64,000 nt of DNA from Mycobacterium sp. MYCO198283. Lineage in GTDB: Bacteria; Actinomycetota; Actinomycetes; Mycobacteriales; Mycobacteriaceae. The stretch is from NCBI RefSeq assembly GCF_021213805.1, contig NZ_JAJQJI010000001.1:689944-753943 (forward strand). The letters run 5' to 3'. Shown here piece by piece: positions 8,809 through 17,782 of this stretch. Under the pieces are notes generated by a model. That model was not told the origin of the DNA. It made no database searches and was given only the letters and a program-made list of their open reading frames with translations. Made by a program: the position numbers and the translations under genes. Positions within the stretch are counted from its first letter, which is position 1, and each line of letters begins with the position of its first letter.

Positions 8809-9978
8809 TCAGCCGAGGATCAATCCGGACGTGGGAACACCGGTGCCCGCGGTGACGAGCACATGCTCCACGCCGTCGACCTGGTTGACGGAGGTGCCCC
8901 GCAGCTGCCGCACCCCTTCGGCGATCCCGTTCATCCCGTGGATGTAGGCCTCGCCCAGCTGACCGCCGTGGGTGTTGATCGGCAGCCGGCCGCCGACCTC
9001 GATCGCGCCGTCGGCGACGAAGTCCTTGGCTTCACCCCAGCCGCAGAACCCGAGTTCCTCCAGCTGGATCAGCGTGAACGGGGTGAAGTGGTCGTAGAGG
9101 ACCGCGGTCTGGATGTCGTCGGGCCGCAGGCCGGATTGCGACCACAGCTGCCGGCCGACCAACCCCATCTCCGGCAGGCCGTCAAGCTCGGGCCGGTAGT
9201 AGCTCACCATCGAATACTGGTTGGGTGACGCGCCCTGCGCGGCGGCTTCGATGACCGCGGGCCGGTGTTTGAGGTCCTTGGCCCGCTCGGCGCTGGTGAT
9301 GACGAGCGCAACGGCGCCGTCGGTCTCCTGGCAGCAGTCGAGCAACCGCAGCGGTTCGGCGATCCACCGCGAGTTCTGGTGGTCCTCGATGGTGATCGGC
9401 TTGCCGTAGAAGTAGGCGTTCGGGTTGTTTGCGGCATGCTTGCGGTCGGCGACGCTCACGGCGCCGAAATCACGGCTCGTCGCACCGGACAGATGCATGT
9501 AGCGCTTGGCGATCATCGCCACCTGCGCCGCCGGGGTGGAGAGCCCGTGCGGGTAGGAGAACGAGTTGTCGACGCCGGTCGAATCGGCGTTCTCGACCAA
9601 CCGGGTCTGCACCTGCCCGAACCGCACCCCCGACCGCTCGTTGAACGCACGGTAGGCGACCACGCAGTCGGCGACACCGGTCGCGACCGCGATGGCCGCC
9701 TGCTGGACAGTGGCGCAGGCCGCGCCGCCACCGTGGTGGATCTTCGAGAAGAACTTCAGCTCGCCGATGCCCGTGGCGCGGGCGATCGCAACCTCGGTGT
9801 TCGAGTCCATCGTGAACGTCGTCATGCCGTCGACGTCGGCGGGTGTCAGGCCGGCGTCGTCGAGCGCGTCGAGCACGGCCTCGGCCGCCAGCCGCAGCTC
9901 GCTGCGGCCCGAGTTCTTCGAGAAGTCCGTCGCGCCGATCCCGGCGATCGCCGCCTTGCCGCCGAGCGGACCGGGCAT
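8809..9978 (-). CDS. ltp2: Lipid-transfer-protein-like steroid side-chain aldolase
   Basis: A 389-residue thiolase-fold protein. With the DUF35 part of ChsH2 it makes the retro-aldol cut of 17-hydroxy-3-oxo-4-pregnene-20-carboxyl-CoA, releasing propionyl-CoA and androstenedione. IAGIGATDFSKNSGRSE at residues 11-27 and the GGAACATVQQA region match SCP-x/Ltp2 thiolase-like proteins. The family lacks normal thiolase chemistry. Its ATG overlaps the chsH1 stop (ATGA at 9978), and it is the last gene of the cyp125-chsE1-chsE2-chsH2-chsH1-ltp2 operon, the order of Rv3545c-Rv3540c. Confidence 0.95.
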   Translation of the reverse strand: MPGPLGGKAAIAGIGATDFSKNSGRSELRLAAEAVLDALDDAGLTPADVDGMTTFTMDSNTEVAIARATGIGELKFFSKIHHGGGAACATVQQAAIAVATGVADCVVAYRAFNERSGVRFGQVQTRLVENADSTGVDNSFSYPHGLSTPAAQVAMIAKRYMHLSGATSRDFGAVSVADRKHAANNPNAYFYGKPITIEDHQNSRWIAEPLRLLDCCQETDGAVALVITSAERAKDLKHRPAVIEAAAQGASPNQYSMVSYYRPELDGLPEMGLVGRQLWSQSGLRPDDIQTAVLYDHFTPFTLIQLEELGFCGWGEAKDFVADGAIEVGGRLPINTHGGQLGEAYIHGMNGIAEGVRQLRGTSVNQVDGVEHVLVTAGTGVPTSGLILG

Positions 9979-10376
9979 CAGACAGCTCCTCCGAGTTGAA
10001 CTGTGGCGGTGGCGATCACGTGGTTGCCGAGGCTGTTGGCGCCGACCACCTTGAGCGTCACCACGTCGCCGTCGACCTCGGTCACCTCACCGGAGAACGT
10101 GACCGTGTCGTAGGCGTACCACGGCACACCGAGCCGCAGCCCGATCGAGCGGACGCGAGCATCCGGGCCGGCCCAGTCGGTGACATAGCGCTCGACCAAC
10201 CCGGTGTCGGTCAAGATGTTGACGAAGATGTCCTTCGAGCCCTTGGCCTGCGCCTTGTCCCGATCGTGGTGCACGTCCTGGAAGTCGCGGGTGGCGATGG
10301 CCGTGGAGACGATGAAGGTCGGATCGCCGTAGAGCGTCAGTTCAGGCAGCGTGGCGCCCACCGCGAGCGCGCTCAC
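9978..10376 (-). CDS. chsH1: MaoC-like hydratase subunit, steroid side chain
   Basis: A 132-residue single hot-dog protein that pairs with the MaoC domain of ChsH2 to hydrate 3-oxo-4,17-pregnadiene-20-carboxyl-CoA. The segment FQDVHHDRDKAQAKGSKDIF near residue 33 carries the Asp/His hydratase motif, so this subunit is the catalytic one. The start is GTG 10376 (VSALAVGA), which overlaps the chsH2 stop as GTGA; the long open frame upstream is antisense-like shadow of chsH2. Length agrees with the ~129 residues of Rv3541c. Confidence 0.93.
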   Translation of the reverse strand: MSALAVGATLPELTLYGDPTFIVSTAIATRDFQDVHHDRDKAQAKGSKDIFVNILTDTGLVERYVTDWAGPDARVRSIGLRLGVPWYAYDTVTFSGEVTEVDGDVVTLKVVGANSLGNHVIATATVQLGGAV

Positions 10377-11338
10377 GCGGCCGGCTCCCAGGCGTACAGC
10401 GTCCACGCCGGCCCCACGTCGTTGGCGGGGAAGTCGATGTACGTTGCGCGAACCGGCATTCCGATCTGCACCGCGGCGGGTTCGATGTTGCGCAACTCCC
10501 CGAGCATGCGAACGCCCTCCTCCAGTTCGACGAGCGCGATCACGAACGGCAGCGTGCGGCCCGGCACCTTCGGCGCGTGGTGCACGACGAAGCTGAACAC
10601 CGTGCCGTTGCCCGACGCGACGACATAGTCGGTCGGCTGGTCCTTGTCCGCCCAGATGGCCGGCACCGGCGGATGCTGCAGGCTGCCGTCGGGCCGGCGC
10701 TGAATGCGGAGTTCGTGCGCGTTGACGCCGTCCCAGAAGAACTTGGTGTCCTTCGACGAGGCCGGGCGCATCATCGCGTCGGCGTCGAGGTCGTCCGGGA
10801 CCGCCGTTGCCGCTGGCTCCGCGCCGCTCTTGGGCCGGAATTTCAGGATGCGCCAGTCCATCTCGGCGACTGGATTGCTGTCGTCGTCCCCGACGTACCA
10901 GGTCATCTTCTGGTTGATGAAGTAGCCCTCGCCCAGGGCGGTGTTCTTCGGGCCGATCACGTCGGTCAGCTCGGCGCTGATGCTGACATGCTCGCCGAGC
11001 TGCAAATAGCGGTGGTAAGTCTGCTCGCAGTTCGTCGCGACCACCCCGACATAACCGGCCTCGTCGAACAGCGCCATCATCTTGCTCAGCGGATCGTCGT
11101 CGGCGCGCCGGCCGCGCAGACCGGCCATCGTCCACACCTGGATCATCGCGGGCGGTGCGACGATGCCGGGATGCCCCGCCGCCCGCGCGGCCGCCTCGTC
11201 GACGTAGACCGGGTTCGCGTCGCCGATGGCCTCCACCCAATGCCGGATCATCGGCTGGTTCACCGGATCCGGGCCGAGGCGCGGCGCGCTCCGCCCGGCG
11301 GCCTTGATCTCCTCGGCCGCCGATCGAAGATCGCTCAT
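10373..11338 (-). CDS. chsH2: MaoC-DUF35 fusion, steroid hydratase subunit and aldolase partner
   Basis: A 321-residue fusion. Residues ~1-165 are a MaoC-like hot-dog that dimerises with ChsH1. Residues ~185-320 are a DUF35 domain (FFWDGVNAHELRIQRRPDG, then an OB-fold segment ending VGPAWTLYAWEPA) that activates Ltp2. One protein therefore links the last hydration to the carbon-carbon cleavage. It is the orthologue of Rv3542c by order and architecture. A 60-bp gap to chsE2 is filled by the tandem repeat at 11343-11406, whose unit carries the purine-rich stretch that precedes this ATG. Confidence 0.94.
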   Translation of the reverse strand: MSDLRSAAEEIKAAGRSAPRLGPDPVNQPMIRHWVEAIGDANPVYVDEAAARAAGHPGIVAPPAMIQVWTMAGLRGRRADDDPLSKMMALFDEAGYVGVVATNCEQTYHRYLQLGEHVSISAELTDVIGPKNTALGEGYFINQKMTWYVGDDDSNPVAEMDWRILKFRPKSGAEPAATAVPDDLDADAMMRPASSKDTKFFWDGVNAHELRIQRRPDGSLQHPPVPAIWADKDQPTDYVVASGNGTVFSFVVHHAPKVPGRTLPFVIALVELEEGVRMLGELRNIEPAAVQIGMPVRATYIDFPANDVGPAWTLYAWEPAA

Positions 11339-11342
11339 CTCA

Positions 11343-11406
11343 GGCGCTTTCTCTTCGGGCGAGCCCTCATCGGGGGCGCTTTCTCTCCGCGCAAGCGCTC
11401 ATCGGG
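11343..11406. repeat. Two tandem 32-bp units at the chsE2/chsH2 junction
   Basis: Unit A (11343-11374) and unit B (11375-11406) agree at 28 of 32 positions. On the coding (minus) strand each has a CCCGATGA end and an AGAGAAAGCG stretch. Unit B supplies the chsE2 stop codon, and the AGAGAAAGCG of unit A lies 6-15 nt before the chsH2 ATG. The duplication therefore copies a stop plus ribosome-site module. Confidence 0.85.
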
Positions 11407-12562
11407 GGACCCTCGGCACCTTCAGCCCCGACGCCGCGATCATCTCGCGCATCACCTCGTTGACGCCGCCGCCGAACGTGATGACCAGGTTGCGCTTCGT
11501 CTGAGAATCCAGCCACCGCAACAGCTCTGCGATGTCCTCGTCGGCGGGGTTGCCGTACCCGCCGACGATCTCCTCGGCCAGCCGGCCGACCCGCTGGATC
11601 CGCTCGGTGGAGAACACCTTCGTCGCGGCGGCGTCCGCGACGGCGATGGTCTCGCCGGCCGCCGCCACCTGCCAGTTGAGTAGCTCGTTGATCCGCCAGA
11701 TCGCCCGGATCTCACCGAGCGCCCGACGCACGTTGTCGATCTCGATGGGCGTGACGCCGTTGCTGCCGGGCTTCGATGCCCAGGCGTGCACCCGGTCGTA
11801 GACGCCCGCGACCTTGCCGGCCGGCCCGAGCATGACGCGCTCGTGGTTGAGCTGCGTCGTGATCAGCTTCCAGCCCGCGTTCTCCTCACCCACCAGCATG
11901 TCGGCCGGCACCCGCACGTCGTTGTAGTAGGTGGCGTTGGTGTGGTGCGCACCGTCGGACAGGATGATCGGCGTCCACGAGTACCCGGGATCCGTCGTGT
12001 CGACGATGAGGATCGAGATGCCCTTGTGTTTCGGCGCTTCCGGGTCGGTGCGCACCGCGAGCCAGATGTAGTCGGCGTCGTGGCCGCCGGTGGTCCAGAT
12101 CTTCTGGCCGTTGACGATCCATTCGTCGCCGTGACGCACCGCCGACGTCCGCAGCGACGCCAAGTCGGTACCGGCCTCGGGCTCGGAGTAGCCGATCGCG
12201 AAGTGCACCTCACCCGCCAGGATCGCCGGCAGGAAGCGCTTCTTCTGCTCCTCGGTGCCGTACACCTGCAGCGTCGGGCCGACGGTCTGCAGCGTCACCG
12301 CGGGCAGCGGCACGTCGGCGCGGGCGGCCTCGTTGACGAAGATCGACTGCTCGACGGGGCCGAACCCGTGGCCGCCGAACTCCTTGGGCCAGCCGACGCC
12401 CAGCTTGCCGTCGGCGCCCATGCGCTTGATGACCGCGCGGTAGGCGTCGTTGTGCCGGTCGGTCTCCATCGCCTGCGCTTCCTGCGGCGTGATGAGATTC
12501 GAGAAGTACTCCCGCAGTTCGGCTTGCAACTGCCGCTGCTCCGGCGTCAGGTCGATCAACAT
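11399..12562 (-). CDS. chsE2: Acyl-CoA dehydrogenase, alpha subunit of ChsE1-ChsE2
   Basis: Also called fadE29. This 387-residue acyl-CoA dehydrogenase forms a heterotetramer with ChsE1 and desaturates 3-oxo-4-pregnene-20-carboxyl-CoA, the three-carbon side-chain intermediate. GYSEPEAGTDLASLRT near residue 125 and QKIWTTGGHDADY bind FAD/substrate. GRLAEEIVGGYGNP near 345 is the C-terminal FAD-contact region. ATG 12562 is the start because it gives the normal MLIDLTPEQR beginning, 2 nt after the chsE1 stop; the open frame continuing upstream is a shadow of chsE1. Equivalent of Rv3543c, the same length. Confidence 0.95.
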   Translation of the reverse strand: MLIDLTPEQRQLQAELREYFSNLITPQEAQAMETDRHNDAYRAVIKRMGADGKLGVGWPKEFGGHGFGPVEQSIFVNEAARADVPLPAVTLQTVGPTLQVYGTEEQKKRFLPAILAGEVHFAIGYSEPEAGTDLASLRTSAVRHGDEWIVNGQKIWTTGGHDADYIWLAVRTDPEAPKHKGISILIVDTTDPGYSWTPIILSDGAHHTNATYYNDVRVPADMLVGEENAGWKLITTQLNHERVMLGPAGKVAGVYDRVHAWASKPGSNGVTPIEIDNVRRALGEIRAIWRINELLNWQVAAAGETIAVADAAATKVFSTERIQRVGRLAEEIVGGYGNPADEDIAELLRWLDSQTKRNLVITFGGGVNEVMREMIAASGLKVPRVPR

Positions 12563-12564
12563 GG

Positions 12565-13569
12565 CTAGGCTCCCACCAGGTCCAGGCGCTGCGACGGTCC
12601 GCCCAGCAGCCGGGTCAGGTCCTTGATCGTCGAGTAGTAGCGGTTCATCGGATAGGTGATGTCCATCCCCATCCCGCCGTGCAGATGGTGGCAGGTCTGC
12701 ATCACCGGCGGCGCCTGCGAGGTCAGCCAGTAGCCGAGCACGTCGAGGTCCTCGGCCGCGTCGCGCCCCTCCGACAGCCGCCAGATGACCGACGTCGACG
12801 CGAGATCCACCGTGCGCGAGACGATGTAGACCTCGGCCAGCTGCGCGGCGACGGTCTGGAAGGTCGACAGCGGCCGGCCGAACTGGTGGCGGTTGGCCAC
12901 GTAGTCGGCGGTCAGCCGCAGCGCACCCGCGACCAGGCCGGCCGCAAAGGCGCCGATCGCGGCGAGCGCGAGCTGGTTGACCCGGTGCGCGGTGGCGTCG
13001 GCCAGCACATCGGCGTCGTCGACCGCCACGTCGGAGAACACGACCGTGTACTCGTCGGCGCCGTTCGACGTCGGAGTCGGGATGAACCGCACCCCGTCGG
13101 CGCCGGCGGCCACCACGGCCACACCGGTGTCGGCGGTCACCAGGATCCATTGCGCCGCTTCGGCATACGGCACGCCCACCTTGGTGCCGTCGAGCCGGCC
13201 AGCCGAGAGCGTCGTGGCCGGCCGGTCCGGCAGCGCCGACCCGGGCTCGTTGAGCGCGGCGGTCACCAGCGCGCCCGTCGCGACGCCGGCGAGATAGCGG
13301 TCCTGTTGGCCGTCCGTGGCGAGGCTCCGCAGCGGAATCAGTCCGAGGCCGAGGGTTGCCAGCGCCGGACCGATCACGCCGTGGCGGCCGATCTCGGTGA
13401 GCGCGGTCGCGATCTCGGCGAGCCCCAGCCCGTCACCGCCGAGCCGGTCCGGCACACCCAGCGCGGCGACGCCACCGGAAACCAGTGCGTCCCAACTGTT
13501 CTCCCGTTCGAGCACAGACGTCACCACGTCGGCGACAGCCTGCTGCTCGGGATTCGGACTGAAATCCAT
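12565..13569 (-). CDS. chsE1: Acyl-CoA dehydrogenase-like subunit of ChsE1-ChsE2
   Basis: Also called fadE28. At 334 residues it is shorter than a normal acyl-CoA dehydrogenase and is divergent in its N-terminal half. The helical C-terminal domain keeps RHQFGRPLSTFQTVAAQLAE near residue 225, and HHLHGGMGMDITYPMNRYY near the end is the FAD-binding half-site that heteromeric mycobacterial FadE proteins share. Two different subunits make one active site, explaining why chsE1 and chsE2 are adjacent with 2 nt between them. It follows cyp125 by 33 nt in the same operon. Confidence 0.93.
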   Translation of the reverse strand: MDFSPNPEQQAVADVVTSVLERENSWDALVSGGVAALGVPDRLGGDGLGLAEIATALTEIGRHGVIGPALATLGLGLIPLRSLATDGQQDRYLAGVATGALVTAALNEPGSALPDRPATTLSAGRLDGTKVGVPYAEAAQWILVTADTGVAVVAAGADGVRFIPTPTSNGADEYTVVFSDVAVDDADVLADATAHRVNQLALAAIGAFAAGLVAGALRLTADYVANRHQFGRPLSTFQTVAAQLAEVYIVSRTVDLASTSVIWRLSEGRDAAEDLDVLGYWLTSQAPPVMQTCHHLHGGMGMDITYPMNRYYSTIKDLTRLLGGPSQRLDLVGA

Positions 13570-13602
13570 CCACTCCTCCTCGAGTGCGATCAGCGGCGCT
13601 GT

Positions 13603-14844
13603 CTACTTGCCGGCTCCGGTGTAGTCGACCTGCCAGTGCTTGATGCCGTTGAGCCACCCCGACCGTAACCGCTCGGGCTGGCCGATCGGCTTGAGATCGG
13701 GCATGTTGTCGGCGACCGCGTTGAAGATGAGGTTGATGGTCATCCTGGCCAGGTTGGCGCCGATGCAGTAGTGGGCGCCCGTGCCGCCGAAACCGACATG
13801 CGGGTTCGGGTTACGCAGGATGTTGAACGAGTGCGGGTCCTCGAACACCTCGTCGTCGAAATTGGCCGAGCGGTAGCTCATGACCACCCGCTGCCCCTTC
13901 TTGATGCTGACGCCGCCGAGCTCGACGTCCGCCAGGGCGGTGCGTTGGAACGCCGACACCGGCGTGGCCCAGCGGACGATCTCGTCGGCGGCGGTCTCCG
14001 GGCGCTCCCGCTTGTACAGCTCCCACTGCTCGGGATTGTTCGCGAACGCGATCATGCCGTGGGTGATCGAGTTGCGGGTGGTCTCGTTGCCGGCCACCGC
14101 GAGCATGATGACGAAGAAGCCGAATTCGTCGTCTGACAGCTTCTCACCGTCGAAATCGGCCTCGATGAGCTTGGTGACGATGTCCTCGGTCGGGTGCTGC
14201 TTGCGCTCCTCGGCCATCTTCATGGCGTAGGTGATCAGCTCGAACGACGACATCGCCGGGTCGACATCGGCGTACTCGGGATCCTCGCCGCCGGTCATCT
14301 CGTTGGACCAGCGGAAGATCTTGTCGCGGTCGTCCTGCGGCACGCCGAGCAGCTCGGCGATGGCCTGCAGCGGCAATTCGGCCGACACCTGCTCGACGAA
14401 ATCCCCCGCGCCGTTGGCGAGCGCACTCTTGGCGATGTTCTGCGCCCGCTGGTGGAGTTCGGCCTCCAGCCGGCCGACCGCACGCGGGGTGAAGCCGCGC
14501 GAGATGATCTTGCGGAGCCGGGTGTGCTGCGGCGCATCCATGTTGAGGAGCACGTGGCGCTGCAGGTCGATCGCGTCGCGCGTCATCTCCTGCGGCCACA
14601 CCGGGATGGCGCCGTCGGGCGAGCTCCCGAAGACGTCACTGCGCTTCGACACCTCCTTGACGTCGGCGTGCTTGGTGACGAGCCAGTAGCCCTTGTCGCC
14701 GAAACCACCCGTGCCGCCCGGCACGTCGACCCAGTGGATAGGCTCGGACCTGCGGAGCTCTGCCAGCTCATCGACCGGCAGCCCCGCCAGGTTGACGTCG
14801 GGGTCGAGGAAGTCGAAATCGGCGGGGATCTTGGGGGAATTCAC
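13603..14844 (-). CDS. cyp125: Cytochrome P450, steroid C26/C27 monooxygenase
   Basis: A 413-residue P450 that oxidises the terminal methyl of cholesterol/cholestenone to the carboxylic acid, the entry to side-chain beta-oxidation. The I-helix motif is AGNETTRNS near residue 262, and the haem loop FGGTGAHYCIGANLA near residue 358 holds the axial cysteine. An open frame begins at 14898, but that would place the KstR box 14862-14875 inside the gene. GTG 14844 (VNSPKIPAD) is preferred because AGGAGAG sits about 6 nt upstream of it. It is first in the side-chain operon, transcribed divergently from fadA5. Confidence 0.95.
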   Translation of the reverse strand: MNSPKIPADFDFLDPDVNLAGLPVDELAELRRSEPIHWVDVPGGTGGFGDKGYWLVTKHADVKEVSKRSDVFGSSPDGAIPVWPQEMTRDAIDLQRHVLLNMDAPQHTRLRKIISRGFTPRAVGRLEAELHQRAQNIAKSALANGAGDFVEQVSAELPLQAIAELLGVPQDDRDKIFRWSNEMTGGEDPEYADVDPAMSSFELITYAMKMAEERKQHPTEDIVTKLIEADFDGEKLSDDEFGFFVIMLAVAGNETTRNSITHGMIAFANNPEQWELYKRERPETAADEIVRWATPVSAFQRTALADVELGGVSIKKGQRVVMSYRSANFDDEVFEDPHSFNILRNPNPHVGFGGTGAHYCIGANLARMTINLIFNAVADNMPDLKPIGQPERLRSGWLNGIKHWQVDYTGAGK

Positions 14845-14861
14845 TGTGCTCTCTCCTGGAT

Positions 14862-14875
14862 TGCAACATGTTCTA
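14862..14875. promoter_or_regulatory. KstR operator upstream of cyp125
   Basis: TGCAACATGTTCTA fits TnnAACnnGTTnnA at all fixed positions. It is 17 bp upstream of the cyp125 GTG, overlapping the region where the message would begin, and so should repress the whole side-chain operon. Confidence 0.87.
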
Positions 14876-14940
14876 GTGTCAGTAAAACATGGCTCCACCG
14901 CAGATCAAAGGCACGGCCGCATCCTCGCTTGTCAAGCGAA

Positions 14941-14954
14941 TGAAACGTGTTCTA
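14941..14954. promoter_or_regulatory. KstR operator upstream of fadA5
   Basis: TGAAACGTGTTCTA fits the consensus at all fixed positions and ends 10 bp before the fadA5 ATG. With the box at 14862 it gives each of the two divergent genes its own operator. Confidence 0.88.
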
Positions 14955-14955
14955 G

Positions 14956-16140
<1,185 letters not shown>

Positions 16141-16144
16141 CGGC

Positions 16145-16519
16145 GTGGCCGTCTCCGACGACGACCGGTTCGCCGCGGCGCGCGCCTACATCGCCGCGCT
16201 GGCGAGCCACGACGCCGACGACGTGCCGTTCGCCCCGGACTGCACGCGCGTCGAGGTGGGTATCAAGACCGGTTTCTCCGGAAAACACCTGCGCCGCAGC
16301 CTCAATCGCGGGCTGCAGTACCGCGTGATCACCGCGACCACCGAGCCCGAGCTCACCGCCGACGGCGACGAGATCCGCGCTCGCTTCGACGTGATCACCC
16401 GGGCCGCGTTCGGCGGGCGCCGCGTGGCCGCGCACGTCGACGAGACCTTCCTGATCCCCGCCGCCGATGGCAAGATCCATCACATCCGGGCCGACATCCG
16501 GCCCTTCCTGCAGCGTTAA
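16145..16519 (+). CDS. Small NTF2-like (SnoaL-fold) protein, unknown role
   Basis: The GTG at 16145 lies 4 nt after the fadA5 stop and gives a 124-residue protein. The open frame starts earlier, but inside fadA5. The pattern is an N-terminal helix with FAAARAYIAALASHDADDVPF, a middle of alternating strands, and the end DETFLIPAADGKIHHIRADI. This resembles NTF2-like or DUF8021-type proteins of the SnoaL/ketosteroid-isomerase fold. Such folds include isomerases, dehydratases and binding proteins, so a steroid-related reaction is possible but unproved. The tight coupling to fadA5 and to the following Ddn gene puts it in the KstR unit. Confidence 0.72.
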   Translation: MAVSDDDRFAAARAYIAALASHDADDVPFAPDCTRVEVGIKTGFSGKHLRRSLNRGLQYRVITATTEPELTADGDEIRARFDVITRAAFGGRRVAAHVDETFLIPAADGKIHHIRADIRPFLQR

Positions 16520-16981
<462 letters not shown>

Positions 16982-17018
16982 CGGTTTGCGCCCCTACCAG
17001 GCGGGCTAATAACCCACC

Positions 17019-17489
17019 ATGGGTGAGCTGTCGCAAAAGGTTCGCAACTCCGGCGTGCTCGCCACCGCCCTCAAGTATTTCTCGCGCGGCCACATCGCCG
17101 TGTACCAGCGCACCAACGGCCTGCTCGGTCACCGGTTGCTCTGGTTCCCCGCCGCGCTGCTCACCACCATCGGGCGCAAGTCCGGCAAGCCGCGCACCAC
17201 GGCGATGCTCTACTACCGCGACGGCGACAAGGTGATCCTGCCGGCGTCGTTCGGCGGCCGCGCGAAGGACCCGCTGTGGTACCGCAATCTCAAGGCAAAC
17301 CCCGACGTCACCGTGCAGATCCGCGACGAGATCATGCATCTGCGAGCCCGTGATGCCAGCCACGAGGAGCGCCGCCGCTACTGGCCGATCCTGGTTCAGA
17401 TGTATCCGCCGTACCAGAACTACCGCGAGGCCGCCGAGCGCGAGAACCGGGAGATCCCGCTGGTGGTGTGCGAGCCGGCGGGCTCCTAG
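17019..17489 (+). CDS. Second Ddn-family F420-dependent protein
   Basis: A 156-residue paralogue of the preceding gene, 37 nt downstream. It shares LLTTIGRKSGKPRTTAMLYY, DPLWYRNLKANPDVTV and the C-terminal end EIPLVVCEP, and retains all three tyrosines of the Ddn substrate wall in MYPPYQNY. It has a longer linker AAERENRE before the last strand. The two genes look like an old tandem duplication. The F420 partner reaction is unknown; candidates are quinone or steroid-enone reduction. Confidence 0.85.
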   Translation: MGELSQKVRNSGVLATALKYFSRGHIAVYQRTNGLLGHRLLWFPAALLTTIGRKSGKPRTTAMLYYRDGDKVILPASFGGRAKDPLWYRNLKANPDVTVQIRDEIMHLRARDASHEERRRYWPILVQMYPPYQNYREAAERENREIPLVVCEPAGS

Positions 17490-17490
17490 G

Positions 17491-17688
17491 TCACCCGACT
17501 GCGAAGCGGGCATCCACCGTGGCGGCGACCTCGATGTCCTCCGGCACCAACTCCAGATCGCTCGCGGCGACGCTGTCCGCGCGTGAATAGCTGCCCATCA
17601 CCATGCCCTCGGGATGGCCCTTATCGCTCAGCATTCCGGCGTCTGCGATCGCCACCGGCCGGACGGCGCCTAACCCGAGTGCACCGAC
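17491..17688 (-). pseudogene. C-terminal remnant of a SIMPL (DUF541) domain protein
   Basis: The minus-strand frame ends at 17491 with LELVPEDIEVAATVDARFAV, preceded by VRPVAIADAGML. This is the pattern of the end of SIMPL-domain proteins, in which a P-x-DIxV-x-A-x-V-x-ARF strand closes the domain. Nothing upstream continues the domain. About 66 residues remain, and the frame then runs into the inverted-repeat element at 17700-17760. It is best read as a 5'-truncated gene. No start codon with a ribosome site was found. Confidence 0.55.
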
Positions 17689-17699
17689 ACCGGGCGAGC

Positions 17700-17761
17700 G
17701 CGAGCGTGCGCGGATTGCACACCTGTTGCGGCGTGTCGGCGTACAGACACGCACGCTCGCG
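17700..17761. repeat. Inverted-repeat element, copy 1
   Basis: Perfect 11-bp arms (GCGAGCGTGCG at 17700-17710 and its complement at 17750-17760) bracket 39 bp. The right half (17730-17761) is repeated at 46881-46912 with 30 of 32 bases the same. It lies at the broken end of the SIMPL remnant. Confidence 0.75.
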
Positions 17762-17782
17762 CAGATGGCCGGGGACGAGCCG

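Noticed and set aside
13603..14898. Longer cyp125 start at 14898
   Set aside because: It would put the KstR operator inside the coding region and lacks a ribosome site. GTG 14844 has AGGAGAG at good spacing.
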